A stretch of 39,494 nt of DNA from Gammaproteobacteria bacterium (GTDB lineage: Bacteria > Pseudomonadota > Gammaproteobacteria > Burkholderiales > Burkholderiaceae_C). Made by a program: the position numbers and the translations under genes. The DNA lies in the NCBI GenBank assembly GCA_025359085.1, contig JANYHL010000070.1:1-39494 (forward strand). Reading direction: 5' to 3'. Position 1 is the first letter of the stretch; every line of letters begins with the position of its first letter. Below, piece by piece: positions 25,537 to 34,185 of this stretch. The notes under the pieces were generated by a model, which made no database searches, had not been told where the DNA came from, and saw only the letters and a program-made list of their open reading frames with translations.

Positions 25537-25904
25537 AGTCCAGTCAAGGTCAGCAGACCCTCACCCTCACCGGCCTGCGCTTTAACGCCAACCTGGGCAT
25601 TCTGGAAGCTGAAAAAACCGCACCCCAGCCGATTCAGGTCGATGCCGAACTCAGCCTGGGCGCGCAGCCGCTGCTGCCCCATGACGACGACATCACCCAT
25701 GTGCTGGACTACCGCAAGGTGCGCAAAATCATCATTGACGAATGCACCGCTGAGCACGTCAACCTGTTAGAGACCCTGATTGGCAAGCTGGCAAATCGCT
25801 TGATGCAGCTGCCGGGCGTGAATGGCGTGCGGGTGAAGATTGCCAAGCTGGAAATTTTTGACGACTGTGAAGTGGCGATTCGCATGGAAACCGGGCAGTG
25901 GTAA
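25533..25904 (+). CDS. Dihydroneopterin aldolase (FolB family), second copy
   Basis: A 123-residue paralogue of the upstream gene. It keeps the same marks: [42 protein letters not shown] and [18 protein letters not shown] with the lysine in place. The two copies are clearly diverged from each other, so this is not a recent duplication. It may act on another pterin or as an epimerase-like FolX counterpart, or the two may form a mixed oligomer; the sequence does not decide. The ATG overlaps the first copy's stop (ATGA). ttcA follows after 11 bases. Confidence 0.82.
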   Translation: MKSSQGQQTLTLTGLRFNANLGILEAEKTAPQPIQVDAELSLGAQPLLPHDDDITHVLDYRKVRKIIIDECTAEHVNLLETLIGKLANRLMQLPGVNGVRVKIAKLEIFDDCEVAIRMETGQW

Positions 25905-25915
25905 AAAGGAACCAT

Positions 25916-26899
25916 ATGATGAACACAGTCTGGACCGACACCGATACCCCCACCGAAGATGCAAGCCCGCCAAGCGCGGATGCCGCGCCCGCGCGGGCAC
26001 CCCACAGCGAGCGCGACGCGACGCTGCGCGTGGCCCATGAGATGCACAAGCTTGAAAAACGCCTGTGCCGGCAAGTCGGCCAGGCGATCATGGACTTCAA
26101 CATGATTGAAGAGGGCGACCGGGTGATGGTCTGCGTCTCGGGCGGCAAGGACAGCTATGGGCTGCTGGACATTTTGTTGAAAATGCAGGCGCGCGCACCG
26201 ATCAACTTTGACATCGTTGCCGTCAACCTGGACCAGAAGCAGCCCGGCTTTCCGGCCCACATCCTGCCCGCGTACCTGGCCCAACTCGGCATCGAGTTTC
26301 ACATTGAAACCCAGGACACCTACAGCATCGTCAAAAAAGTCATCGCCGAGGGCAAGACCATGTGCAGCCTGTGCAGCCGCCTGCGCCGGGGCATTTTGTA
26401 CCGGGTGGCGGATGAGCTCAAAATCACCAAAATTGCGCTCGGCCACCACCGGGACGACATGCTGCAAACCTTCTTTTTGAACATGTTCTTTGGCGGCAAG
26501 CTCAAGGGCATGCCGCCCAAGCTGGTGAGCGACGACGGTGGCCACATCGTGATCCGTCCGCTGGCCAATGTGGCCGAAAAAGACCTGACGCGCTGGGCCG
26601 CGCACCGCCAGTTCCCGATCATTCCGTGCAGCTTGTGCGGCAGCCAGGAAAACCTGCAGCGCCAGCTCATCGGACAGATGCTGCGTGACTGGGAAAAACA
26701 GTACCCCGGGCGCACCGAGACCATGTTCACCGCGTTGCACAACGTGGTGCCCTCTCACCTGATGGACGCGTCGCGCTATGACTTCAAGGGCCTCAAAATC
26801 ACCGGCGTGCCGAACGCCGAGGGTGACCGGGTGTTTGACGAAGAAACGTTCCCGCTGGCCAAGCTAGCCGGTGTGCAGGTGCTGGGGTCTCTTTGCTGA
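25916..26899 (+). CDS. ttcA: tRNA 2-thiocytidine(32) synthetase TtcA
   Basis: A 327-residue PP-loop ATPase that thiolates C32 of certain tRNAs using an iron-sulfur cluster. The PP-loop is SGGKDS at 75-80. The cluster and catalytic cysteines are the pairs CSLC at 150-153 and CSLC at 238-241. GHHRDD near 176 and [12 protein letters not shown] before the PP-loop are family-typical. Two adjacent ATGs (25916, 25919) follow AAAAAGGA; a GTG at 25898 is in frame but sits before that site. The first 35 residues are a variable acidic lead. The gene is followed by copy 4 of the dispersed repeat, 18 bases after the stop. Confidence 0.95.
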   Translation: MMNTVWTDTDTPTEDASPPSADAAPARAPHSERDATLRVAHEMHKLEKRLCRQVGQAIMDFNMIEEGDRVMVCVSGGKDSYGLLDILLKMQARAPINFDIVAVNLDQKQPGFPAHILPAYLAQLGIEFHIETQDTYSIVKKVIAEGKTMCSLCSRLRRGILYRVADELKITKIALGHHRDDMLQTFFLNMFFGGKLKGMPPKLVSDDGGHIVIRPLANVAEKDLTRWAAHRQFPIIPCSLCGSQENLQRQLIGQMLRDWEKQYPGRTETMFTALHNVVPSHLMDASRYDFKGLKITGVPNAEGDRVFDEETFPLAKLAGVQVLGSLC

Positions 26900-26916
26900 A
26901 GTTATGTAAGAATTAA

Positions 26917-26953
26917 GGCTCTAGCCCTTATAGATACTGCGTTATTAGCTCAT
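26917..26953 (-). repeat. Dispersed 37-bp repeat, copy 4 (between ttcA and the phosphatase gene)
   Basis: On the minus strand: ATGAGC (26948-26953), exactly 19 bases containing ACGC, then AGGGCTAGAGCC (26917-26928). An added hairpin head is present: TTATTA at 26942-26947 against TAATAA at 26955-26960. The AT-rich surroundings contrast with both neighbours. Confidence 0.8.
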
Positions 26954-26994
26954 TTAATAATAGCAATTAAAACCTTCCAATCGTCTCACCCACC

Positions 26995-27633
26995 ATGCAC
27001 GCCACCCGCATCATTGCCGTTCGCCACGGTGAAACCGCCTGGAACGTCGATACCCGCATCCAGGGGCAACTCGACATCGAGCTCAACGCCAAAGGCCGCT
27101 GGCAAGTCCAGCGTCTGGCCAAGGCCTTGGCGCATGAGCCCATCAGTGCCATTTATTCCAGTCATTTGCTGCGCGCACGCGCTACCGCCCACGCCATTTC
27201 CACTGCGACCGGTCGCACGCTGCAAACCCACACCGGTTTGCGTGAACGCGGCTTTGGTGTGTTTGAGGGCAAGACCTTTGCCGAGCTGGAGGCCACCTGG
27301 CCCGAGCAGTCCCTGCGCTGGCGTCAGCGCGACCCGATGTGGGCGCCTGAAGGGGGTGAATCGCTGACTGACTTGCGCGAACGCATCACCCGCACCGCCG
27401 CTGAATTGGCGGCGCAGCATCTGGGGCAGCAGATTGTGCTGGTCGCCCATGGCGGTGTGATGGACGTGCTGTACCGCGCCGCCACCCGGCAGGACTTGCA
27501 GGCGCCGCGCACCTGGGACCTGGGCAATGCCGCCATCAACCGCCTGCTGTGGACGCCCGACGGCTTTACGCTGGTCGGCTGGTCCGACACGCGCCACCTC
27601 GAAGACGACACACTCGACGAGATCAGCACCTGA
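26995..27633 (+). CDS. Histidine phosphatase family protein (GpmB/CobC-like)
   Basis: A 212-residue branch-1 histidine phosphatase. The catalytic RHGE is at 10-13 (RIIAVRHGETAWN). Conserved parts downstream are IYSSHLLRARATA (second arginine), GFGVFEGKTFAEL (including the proton-donor region) and VAHGGVMDVLYR with the second histidine. Members range from phosphoglycerate mutase-like enzymes to alpha-ribazole phosphatases; this one is a general phosphatase by sequence, substrate unknown. The ATG at 26995 is 95 bases after ttcA, with the repeat between them. Confidence 0.87.
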   Translation: MHATRIIAVRHGETAWNVDTRIQGQLDIELNAKGRWQVQRLAKALAHEPISAIYSSHLLRARATAHAISTATGRTLQTHTGLRERGFGVFEGKTFAELEATWPEQSLRWRQRDPMWAPEGGESLTDLRERITRTAAELAAQHLGQQIVLVAHGGVMDVLYRAATRQDLQAPRTWDLGNAAINRLLWTPDGFTLVGWSDTRHLEDDTLDEIST

Positions 27634-27765
27634 GGGTGCGCAACGCCAAACCAGGGGTCACGACGGTTCCCACTACACTGGACTGACGCAGGCCCATCAA
27701 CCGATTCAGCGACTTCAGCGCCCAGGCGATACTTTCTTTCGGGCGCCAACTTTTGGAGAATTTCA

Positions 27766-28371
27766 GTGCAGCTTGTTTGTCTTGACCTTGAAGGTGTCCT
27801 CGTTCCTGAAATCTGGATCGAGTTTGCCAGCCGCACCGGCATCCCGGCGCTTGCGCGCACCACCCGCGACGAGCCCGACTACGACAAACTGATGAAGTAC
27901 CGGCTCGACTTGCTCAAAACCCACAAGCTCGGCCTGCCCGATATTCAAAAAGTGATTTCCGACATGGGGCCGATGGCCGGTGCGCGCGACTTTCTGGATG
28001 CGCTGCGGCGCGACTACCAGGTCATCATCCTGTCCGACACTTTTTACGAATTTGCCATGCCATTGATGGCCCAACTGAACATGCCGGTTTTGTTCTGCCA
28101 CAAGCTGGAGGCCGATGCCGCTGGCTTTCTGGTGAACTACCACCTGCGCATGCCGAACCAGAAAAAAGAAGCGGTGCAGCGCTTTCGGGAGCTGCAATTC
28201 CAGGTGATTGCCGCCGGGGACTCTTACAACGACACCGCGATGCTGGCCGCGGCCAACGCCGGTATTCTTTACCACCCCCCGCAGAACGTCATCGACGAGT
28301 TCCCCCAGTTTCCGGTCACGCTGAACTACACCGAACTGCGCGCCGAGATCGACAAGGCGGCTAAGGGCTGA
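27766..28371 (+). CDS. thrH: ThrH: phosphoserine phosphatase / homoserine phosphotransferase
   Basis: A 201-residue HAD-superfamily enzyme. The nucleophile motif is DLEGVLVPE with Asp7 and Glu9; the DxEGV form is the ThrH signature, where ordinary SerB has DxDST. Motif II is ILSDTFYEF, the lysine is in NQKKEAV, and motif III is AAGDSYNDTAML. The Pseudomonas enzyme dephosphorylates phosphoserine and can transfer its phosphate to homoserine. Length matches the family. GTG 27766 has GGAG seven bases upstream. It is followed by a lower-GC acetyltransferase gene. Confidence 0.93.
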   Translation: MQLVCLDLEGVLVPEIWIEFASRTGIPALARTTRDEPDYDKLMKYRLDLLKTHKLGLPDIQKVISDMGPMAGARDFLDALRRDYQVIILSDTFYEFAMPLMAQLNMPVLFCHKLEADAAGFLVNYHLRMPNQKKEAVQRFRELQFQVIAAGDSYNDTAMLAAANAGILYHPPQNVIDEFPQFPVTLNYTELRAEIDKAAKG

Positions 28372-28444
28372 CGACTTTTGGAGTTGCTGGGGTAGCTGCT
28401 GTGCAGCGTGAGCCATCGTTCGTTTTGACAGTACAGTCGATCCC

Positions 28445-29017
28445 ATGCCAGCATTCAATCACGTCACTCTGCGAACGAAACGGTTGTTATTGCGACCGTT
28501 TCGGGAAACTGATGCGCAAGCGGTGTTCTCTATGTTCACCGACCACAAGTTCATGGAGTTTGTCGACTCGCCACCATTTGGATCAGTCGACGAAGCTCAC
28601 GCTCTGGTGGCACGAGATATGAAAGCATTGGCGTCAGGGGAACGCATTCGATTAGGTTTGGAACGTATGGGAGATGGTGTTTTAATTGGTAATTGCACGT
28701 TATTCAACTTGGATTGGAATTCCAAGAAAGCCGAGATCGGCTATGGACTTTTTGGAAGTGAATTTGGCAAGGGATACATGAACGAGGCTTTGGCCTCGCT
28801 GCTGAGGTATGGCTTTTCTGTGCTCGACCTCAATCGCATCTACGCTGAGATCGACCCCAAAAATACAAATTCAGCCAAAAGCTTGGATCGAATCGGATTC
28901 ACAAAGGAAGGACTCCTGCGCGAAAACTGCATAGTCAACAGCGTTGTATCAGACAGCGCAATTTACGGGCTACTGCAAAGCGATTGGAAAAATCGCGATG
29001 CAATCGGGGTGCTTTGA
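28445..29017 (+). CDS. GNAT family N-acetyltransferase (RimJ/RimL-like)
   Basis: A 190-residue GNAT protein. The start is family-like (LRTKRLLLRPFRETDA), the central strands read GNCTLFNLDWNSKKAEIGYGL, the acetyl-CoA loop is GKGYMNEAL near 114-122, and the tail NTNSAKSLDRIGFTKEGLLR is typical of RimJ/RimL enzymes that acetylate N-terminal amines of proteins or small amines. The real substrate is unknown. Base composition is clearly lower in GC than thrH and ruvB on either side, and codon use shifts towards A/T-ending codons, which suggests acquisition by transfer. ATG 28445 is the first start of the frame. Confidence 0.87.
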   Translation: MPAFNHVTLRTKRLLLRPFRETDAQAVFSMFTDHKFMEFVDSPPFGSVDEAHALVARDMKALASGERIRLGLERMGDGVLIGNCTLFNLDWNSKKAEIGYGLFGSEFGKGYMNEALASLLRYGFSVLDLNRIYAEIDPKNTNSAKSLDRIGFTKEGLLRENCIVNSVVSDSAIYGLLQSDWKNRDAIGVL

Positions 29018-29195
29018 ATGATCTGTGCTTTGCCGCGCTGATCGTCAGGTTCTCGGAGGCTTGAGTGTCCGGACCCGGTCCAGACGGATGACAACATAAA
29101 TCGATTATTCGGCTTGGTATAAATCACAAGGCACACGTCACGGCCGTCATGGCTGAGCTTGCCAGCGACCCGCGTGGCCCACGCCAAGTGCCACC

Positions 29196-30260
29196 TCAAA
29201 CCCCAAACATATCGCCACCGCCCTGCGCCGCAGGCGGTGTCACGCCCAGGTGCTTGTAGGCCGCCAGCGTGGCAATGCGTCCGCGTGGCGTGCGCTGTAG
29301 GTAGCCTTGCTGGATCAGGTAGGGCTCGATCACATCTTCAATCGTTTCACGCTCTTCGCCAATGCTGGCGGCAATGTTGTCCAGGCCCACCGGGCCGCCG
29401 TCAAAGCGGTGAATCACCGCTTCAAGCAGCTTGCGGTCCATCAGGTCAAAGCCTTGCGGGTCCACATCGAGCATGACCAGGGCGCGGTGGGCAATATCGA
29501 GCGTGATCTCGCCCGCGCCTTTCACATCGGCGTAATCGCGCACCCGGCGCAACAGGCGGTTGGCTATGCGCGGTGTGCCACGGGAGCGTCGCGCAATCTC
29601 AAAACCGCCCTTTTCATCGGTCTGTACCTTGAGCAGGCCGGCACTGCGCTTGACGATGCGCGCCAACTCCTCGGCGCTGTAAAACTCCAGCCGCGCCACA
29701 ATGCCAAAACGGTCGCGCAGCGGGTTGGTCAGCATGCCGGCCCGGGTGGTGGCCCCGACCAGGGTAAAGGGCTGCAAGTCGAGCTTGATCGAGCGCGCCG
29801 CCGGGCCCTCGCCAATCATGATGTCGATCTTGTAGTCTTCCAGCGCGGGGTACAAAATTTCTTCCACCACCGGGCTCAGGCGATGAATCTCGTCGATGAA
29901 CAGCACATCGTTTTTTTCCAGGTTGGTCAGCAGCGCTGCCAGGTCCTTGGGCTTTTCAAGCACCGGGCCGCTGGTTTGACGCAAGTTGACACCCAATTCA
30001 TGCGCAATGATGTGACTGAGCGTGGTTTTGCCGAGACCGGGCGGACCGAACAGCAGCACATGGTCCAGCGCCTCGTCGCGCATCTTGGCGGCGCTGATAA
30101 ATATCTCAAGTTGCTCGCGTACTTTGGCCTGTCCCACATACTCATCCAGCAGCTTGGGCCGCAGCGCGCGCTCCACCGCCTCCTCATTGGGAGAAGCGGG
30201 CGCGCCAGACAGGATGCGTTTGGGCGGCGGGGCGGCAAAATCGTCGGTTTGAATGCTCAC
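29196..30260 (-). CDS. ruvB: Holliday junction branch migration helicase RuvB
   Basis: A 354-residue AAA+ motor that drives branch migration with RuvA before RuvC cuts. Walker A is GPPGLGKT at 72-79, Walker B is LFIDEIHRL, sensor 1 is [11 protein letters not shown], the arginine finger region is PLRDRFGIV and the winged-helix domain covers the last 80 residues. The start is GTG at 30260. Length matches the family. ruvA and ruvC are not in the window. It is transcribed away from hemE. Confidence 0.97.
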   Translation of the reverse strand: MSIQTDDFAAPPPKRILSGAPASPNEEAVERALRPKLLDEYVGQAKVREQLEIFISAAKMRDEALDHVLLFGPPGLGKTTLSHIIAHELGVNLRQTSGPVLEKPKDLAALLTNLEKNDVLFIDEIHRLSPVVEEILYPALEDYKIDIMIGEGPAARSIKLDLQPFTLVGATTRAGMLTNPLRDRFGIVARLEFYSAEELARIVKRSAGLLKVQTDEKGGFEIARRSRGTPRIANRLLRRVRDYADVKGAGEITLDIAHRALVMLDVDPQGFDLMDRKLLEAVIHRFDGGPVGLDNIAASIGEERETIEDVIEPYLIQQGYLQRTPRGRIATLAAYKHLGVTPPAAQGGGDMFGV

Positions 30261-30302
30261 GGCAGTTGGGGGTGCTAAAGGAAGCTTGACTATAGCTTGC
30301 AG

Positions 30303-30318
30303 CGGGGCTCGCCAGCCC
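30303..30318. repeat. Short perfect hairpin between ruvB and hemE
   Basis: GGGGCT at 30303-30308 and AGCCCC at 30313-30318 with the loop CGCC. No T-run follows on either strand. It sits in the shared upstream region of two divergent genes and could lie in either leader. Confidence 0.5.
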
Positions 30319-30413
30319 CGGCAAACCCTACCCCGTGTATAGAAGGCGTGCGGTGGCCGACGTCATATTGCGCACCTGCTTGGAACGACCCAAAGAACGG
30401 CGACAATTGCGCC

Positions 30414-31523
30414 ATGAATACTTCAACCCACTCCAACGCCTTTGCGCCCCTGAAAAACGACACCTTCCTGCGCGCCTGCCTGCGCCAGGCGACCGACTAC
30501 ACCCCGATCTGGATGATGCGTCAGGCCGGGCGCTTTTTGCCGGAATACCGCGCCACCCGTGCCAAGGCCGGCAGCTTCATGGGCTTGGCCACCAACACCG
30601 ACTACGCCACTGAAGTCACGCTGCAGCCGCTGGAGCGTTTCCCGATTGACGCCGCCATTTTGTTCAGCGACATCCTGACCGTGCCCGACGCCATGGGCCT
30701 GGGTCTGTCGTTTGCCCTGGGCGAAGGCCCCAAATTCGCCCACCCGGTGCGCGACGAAGCGGCGGTGGCCAAGTTGGCGGTGCCCGACATGGACAAGCTG
30801 CGCTATGTGTTTGACGCCGTCACCTCGATCCGCAAGGCCCTCAATGGCCGGGTGCCGCTGATCGGCTTCTCCGGCAGTCCCTGGACGCTGGCTTGCTACA
30901 TGGTTGAAGGCGCGGGCTCGGACGACTACCGGCTGGTCAAGACCATGCTCTACAGCCGCCCGGACTTGATGCACAAGATTTTGCAGATCAACGCCGATTC
31001 GGTGGCGCAGTACCTCAATGCCCAAATTGAAGCCGGCGCCCAGGCCGTGATGATTTTTGATAGCTGGGGCGGGGTGCTGGCGGACGGCGCGTTCCAGGAG
31101 TTCAGCCTGGCCTACACGGCTCGGGTGCTGGCGCAGCTCAAGCGCGAACATGCCGGTGTGCGCATTCCGAACATTGTCTTTACCAAGGGCGGTGGCCCGT
31201 GGCTGAAAGAAATGGGCCAGCTGGACTGCGACGTGCTGGGACTGGACTGGACCGTCAACCTGGCCAAGGCGCGCGCCATCGTGGGCGACAGCAAGGCGCT
31301 GCAAGGCAACCTGGACCCCAATGTGTTGTTTGCCTCGCCGGCCCAAATAGAAGCCGAAGCCATCAAAGTGCTTGACAGCTTTGGCACGCCCTATTCGGGT
31401 GAAGGCACCGGCCCGACGCATATTTTCAACCTGGGCCATGGCATCAGTCAGCACACAGCGCCCGAGAATGTGGCAGCGCTGGTGCAGGCGGTGCATGCGC
31501 ACTCGCGCAAGATGCGCGCGTGA
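30414..31523 (+). CDS. hemE: Uroporphyrinogen decarboxylase
   Basis: A 369-residue cytosolic enzyme that decarboxylates the four acetate groups of uroporphyrinogen III to give coproporphyrinogen III in heme synthesis. Signature 1 is [16 protein letters not shown] near 29-44 and signature 2 is [17 protein letters not shown] near 150. DSWGG and [12 protein letters not shown] are also conserved. The ATG at 30414 fits the family; the open frame extends upstream to 30297 without support. The 153 bases to ruvB should hold both promoters. After the stop lies a 15-bp palindrome and then the AT-rich priA leader. Confidence 0.96.
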   Translation: MNTSTHSNAFAPLKNDTFLRACLRQATDYTPIWMMRQAGRFLPEYRATRAKAGSFMGLATNTDYATEVTLQPLERFPIDAAILFSDILTVPDAMGLGLSFALGEGPKFAHPVRDEAAVAKLAVPDMDKLRYVFDAVTSIRKALNGRVPLIGFSGSPWTLACYMVEGAGSDDYRLVKTMLYSRPDLMHKILQINADSVAQYLNAQIEAGAQAVMIFDSWGGVLADGAFQEFSLAYTARVLAQLKREHAGVRIPNIVFTKGGGPWLKEMGQLDCDVLGLDWTVNLAKARAIVGDSKALQGNLDPNVLFASPAQIEAEAIKVLDSFGTPYSGEGTGPTHIFNLGHGISQHTAPENVAALVQAVHAHSRKMRA

Positions 31524-31586
31524 GGGTGTCTCTGCGGCTGAATGCCTAGCACTTTTTGGCCCAAATTGGGCCCGCCGTGATTGAAC

Positions 31587-31595
31587 TTATGCACA
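31587..31595 (+). promoter_or_regulatory. DnaA box match (TTATGCACA)
   Basis: A full match to the consensus TTATNCACA, on the plus strand, in the noncoding region before priA, 178 bases upstream of a second perfect box. Confidence 0.45.
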
Positions 31596-31772
31596 AAAAC
31601 GGGTTTGTGGCAAGAAAGAGTTCACACGCCGCCGCGGACTTGCTATAAATCAAATAGCGGACGCAACGTATTGATTCATAACGATTTATATTTTTGCCAT
31701 TTTTGTGGGCAATTTGATCAAAGCCTTGATTTGCAAGGGTTTGGAGACCATCGAGGCAAGCTATCAACAAAG

Positions 31773-31781
31773 TTATCCACA
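31773..31781 (+). promoter_or_regulatory. DnaA box match (TTATCCACA)
   Basis: Identical to the strongest E. coli box, on the plus strand, about 97 bases before the priA start. It is followed by AGATAA and sits in the AT-rich stretch. Confidence 0.55.
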
Positions 31782-31877
31782 GATAAATTGGATTTCCATC
31801 AAATCACTTATGAATCAAGGGGTTAAGCCAACTTTCGCAAGTCAACCTCAACAAAGGGTTGCAACCGGAGTCGGGGC

Positions 31878-34079
31878 ATGAGTCATCAACTGGCGGTTCT
31901 GGTTCACACGCCAGTGCACAGCGCCGTGGTCGGTCCCTTGACTTATGTCAGTGAGTTGCCACTAACCGCTGGCACTTTGGTGCGTGTGCCGCTGGGTCAG
32001 CGTGAGCTGCTGGGCGTGGTCTGGGACGCGCCACTTGCGCTCGCGCCGACCCCGTTGGACCCGCAGAAGCTGCGTCCGATTGCCAGTGCGCTGGACGGCA
32101 TTGCGCCGCTGAGTGCCCGTTGGCGCCAGTTGGTGACCTTTGCTGCCAACTATTACCAGCGATCCGTGGGAGAGGTGGCGTTGGCGGCCTTGCCGCCGCA
32201 ATTGCGGGATCTGAGCACCCAGCAATGGGGCCGTCGTCTCAATCGCCAGGCCAAAGCGGCCGGCGTCGTTGAGCCCGCCCGGATAGATGCTACTGAATCA
32301 GTAGTGCTTAGTGCAGAGCAGACGGGGGCTATCGCCCAATTTAATATAAATTCTGGGCCATTTTTGTTGTTTGGTGCCACCGGCAGCGGCAAAACTGAAG
32401 TCTATTTGCAGTGCGTCGAACGGCTGCTCGCGCGTGCGCCCGATGCCCAGGCGATGGTGATGGTGCCCGAGATCAACCTCACGCCGCAACTCGAAGCCAG
32501 GTTCCGGGCGCGGTTTGGCCCGCTCTACGGTGACAGCGCCGTGGTTTCCATGCACAGCGGCATGACGCCGGCGCAGCGGCTGAAGAGCTGGCTGGCGGCG
32601 CACAGCGGCGTTGCCCGCATTGTGCTGGGCACGCGCATGGCGATCTTTGCCTCCTTGCCCCAGCTCAAGCTGATCATCGTGGACGAAGAACACGACCCCA
32701 GCTACAAGAGCGGGGAGGGCGCCCGCTACTCGGCGCGCGATCTGGCGGTGTACCGGGGTCGGCTTGAAGGCGCCAAGGTCATGCTGGGCTCGGCCACCCC
32801 CTCGCTTGAAAGCTGGCATCACAGCCGTGCAGTGGCCGATGGGGGGCGCTACCTGCGCCTGGTGATGCCGAGTCGCATCGGCAGCCGCACCGCGCTGCCT
32901 GCGGCGCCAGGCGAGGCCGCACGGTTCGCACCTGATCTTGCCGCCGCCAACGCCGGCCTGCCCCTGGTGCGCCGGGTGGACATGAATCACCAGCCCAAGC
33001 GTTGCGTGTTTTCGCCACCGCTGCTGGCCGCCCTGGTCGAGCGGGTGGCGCGCGGCGAACAAAGCATGGTGTTTTTGAACCGGCGCGGCTACGCCCCGGT
33101 GCTGCACTGCGCCGACTGCGACTGGAAGAGCGAGTGCCCGCATTGCAGCGCCTACCGGGTTTTTCACAAAATCGACCGCACCTTGCGCTGTCACCACTGC
33201 GGTTTTGCCGAGCGCGTGCCGAGGGCTTGTCCGGCCTGCGGCAACCCCGACATCGCGCCGATGGGGCGCGGCACCGAGCGGCTGGAAGAAAACCTGGCGG
33301 AGTTGCTGGCCGACGTGCGTCGCCCCGACTCGGTCTCCGAGCAATGGCCCGAGGGCGAGCCGGTGCGTATCGTGCGCATCGATGCCGACAGCACCAAACA
33401 CAAGGGCGCCCTGGAGTCCCAGCTGGCCCGCGTGCACACCGGTGAAATTGATGTGCTGGTGGGTACGCAAATGATTGCCAAGGGGCACGACTTTCGCCGC
33501 ATCACCCTGGTGGCCGCCATCAATCCCGATGGTGCCTTGTTTTCCAGCGACTTCCGGGCGCCGGAGCGTTTGTTCAGCCTGTTGATGCAGGCGGCCGGGC
33601 GTGCCGGGCGCGATGCCGACATCAGCGCCGTCAGTGAAATGTGGCTGCAGACCTTTCACCCGCAGCATCCCTTGTTCGCGTCTTTGAAGTGCCACGACTA
33701 TCCGACTTTTGCCGCGCAGCAGCTCAAGGAGCGCGAGCAGGCCGGTATGCCACCGTTCAGTTTCCAGGCGCTGGTGCGGGCTGAGGCGCGCACGCAAGAC
33801 GTGGCGCAAGGTTTTTTGACGGCGGCCAGTGCTGCCGCCAGCGGGATGGAGAACGCCGCTCAGTTGCTGGCGCAACTGACCTTGTACCCGGCAGTGCCCA
33901 TGAGCATCCAGCGCGTGGCCAACGTGGAACGGGCGCAAATGCTGATCGAGAGCCCGTCCCGCGCTGCGTTGCAACGTTTTCTGGCGGCCTGGCAGGCGGT
34001 GCTGCACGCCACCCGCAAACAAGCCGCGGGGCGCGGTTTGATGCGCTGGGCGATTGATGTGGATCCTTTGGCTATTTGA
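31878..34079 (+). CDS. priA: Primosomal protein N' (replication restart helicase PriA)
   Basis: A 733-residue SF2 helicase that reloads the replisome at stalled forks. The 3'-DNA-binding domain covers about 1-105, a winged-helix region follows to about 135, Walker A is GATGSGKTEVY near 167-177, the DEEH box is IIVDEEHDPSYK, and helicase lobe 2 contains the zinc cluster: CADCDWKSECPHC, CHHCGF and CPACGNPD, giving eight cysteines for two zinc ions. Later motifs are GTQMIAKGHDF and QAAGRAGR. The Q-motif-like LSAEQTGAI just before Walker A is encoded by a copy of the dispersed repeat (32300-32336). The stop codon abuts another, reverse-oriented copy. Length matches the family. Confidence 0.96.
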   Translation: MSHQLAVLVHTPVHSAVVGPLTYVSELPLTAGTLVRVPLGQRELLGVVWDAPLALAPTPLDPQKLRPIASALDGIAPLSARWRQLVTFAANYYQRSVGEVALAALPPQLRDLSTQQWGRRLNRQAKAAGVVEPARIDATESVVLSAEQTGAIAQFNINSGPFLLFGATGSGKTEVYLQCVERLLARAPDAQAMVMVPEINLTPQLEARFRARFGPLYGDSAVVSMHSGMTPAQRLKSWLAAHSGVARIVLGTRMAIFASLPQLKLIIVDEEHDPSYKSGEGARYSARDLAVYRGRLEGAKVMLGSATPSLESWHHSRAVADGGRYLRLVMPSRIGSRTALPAAPGEAARFAPDLAAANAGLPLVRRVDMNHQPKRCVFSPPLLAALVERVARGEQSMVFLNRRGYAPVLHCADCDWKSECPHCSAYRVFHKIDRTLRCHHCGFAERVPRACPACGNPDIAPMGRGTERLEENLAELLADVRRPDSVSEQWPEGEPVRIVRIDADSTKHKGALESQLARVHTGEIDVLVGTQMIAKGHDFRRITLVAAINPDGALFSSDFRAPERLFSLLMQAAGRAGRDADISAVSEMWLQTFHPQHPLFASLKCHDYPTFAAQQLKEREQAGMPPFSFQALVRAEARTQDVAQGFLTAASAAASGMENAAQLLAQLTLYPAVPMSIQRVANVERAQMLIESPSRAALQRFLAAWQAVLHATRKQAAGRGLMRWAIDVDPLAI
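32300..32336 (+). repeat. Dispersed 37-bp repeat, copy 5 (inside priA)
   Basis: AGTAGT at 32300-32305 (a weaker match to AATAGC), exactly 19 bases ending in GACG, then GGGGCTATCGCC at 32325-32336. A perfect hairpin head CTACTGA-A-TCAGTAG lies at 32290-32304. It is read in the same frame as copies 1 and 2. Confidence 0.65.
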
Positions 34080-34115
34080 GCTCTAGCCCTCGTACAGTCT
34101 TCTTGTATAGCTATT
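34079..34115 (-). repeat. Dispersed 37-bp repeat, copy 6 (directly after priA)
   Basis: On the minus strand: AATAGC (34110-34115), exactly 19 bases ending in ACG, then AGGGCTAGAGCT (34079-34090). A perfect 8-bp hairpin head follows: CTATTTAA at 34111-34118 against TTAAATAG at 34126-34133. The repeat begins at the last base of the priA stop codon. Confidence 0.82.
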
Positions 34116-34185
34116 TAAATGATAGTTAAATAGAACGCCAGCGGGCTGCCCCTCAACTGCGCAGAACTTGACATCCGCTGGCGGG

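Larger units (their letters stand above)
31524..31877. other. 354-base AT-rich noncoding region upstream of priA
   Basis: No gene is visible. It holds a palindrome GGCCCAA-A-TTGGGCC at 31558-31572, two DnaA-box matches (listed separately), and a hairpin GCTAT/ATAGC at 31642-31658 that looks like the head of the dispersed repeat without its tail. From about 31640 to 31830 it is much richer in A and T than the surrounding genes. Confidence 0.7.

Noticed and set aside
28963-29199. A 78-codon minus-strand frame downstream of ruvB
   Set aside because: No family recognised, no ribosome-binding site, and it overlaps the end of the acetyltransferase gene.
30380-30407. TTGGAA / GACAAT (16-base spacer) as hemE promoter
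   Set aside because: The start of transcription would fall on the hemE ATG and both hexamers are weak.
31558-31572. GGCCCAA-A-TTGGGCC palindrome after hemE as a terminator
   Set aside because: The loop would be a single base and no T-run follows on either strand.
31524-31877. The priA leader as chromosomal replication origin
   Set aside because: Only two good DnaA boxes were found and the usual origin neighbours (dnaA, dnaN, rpmH, gidA) are absent.
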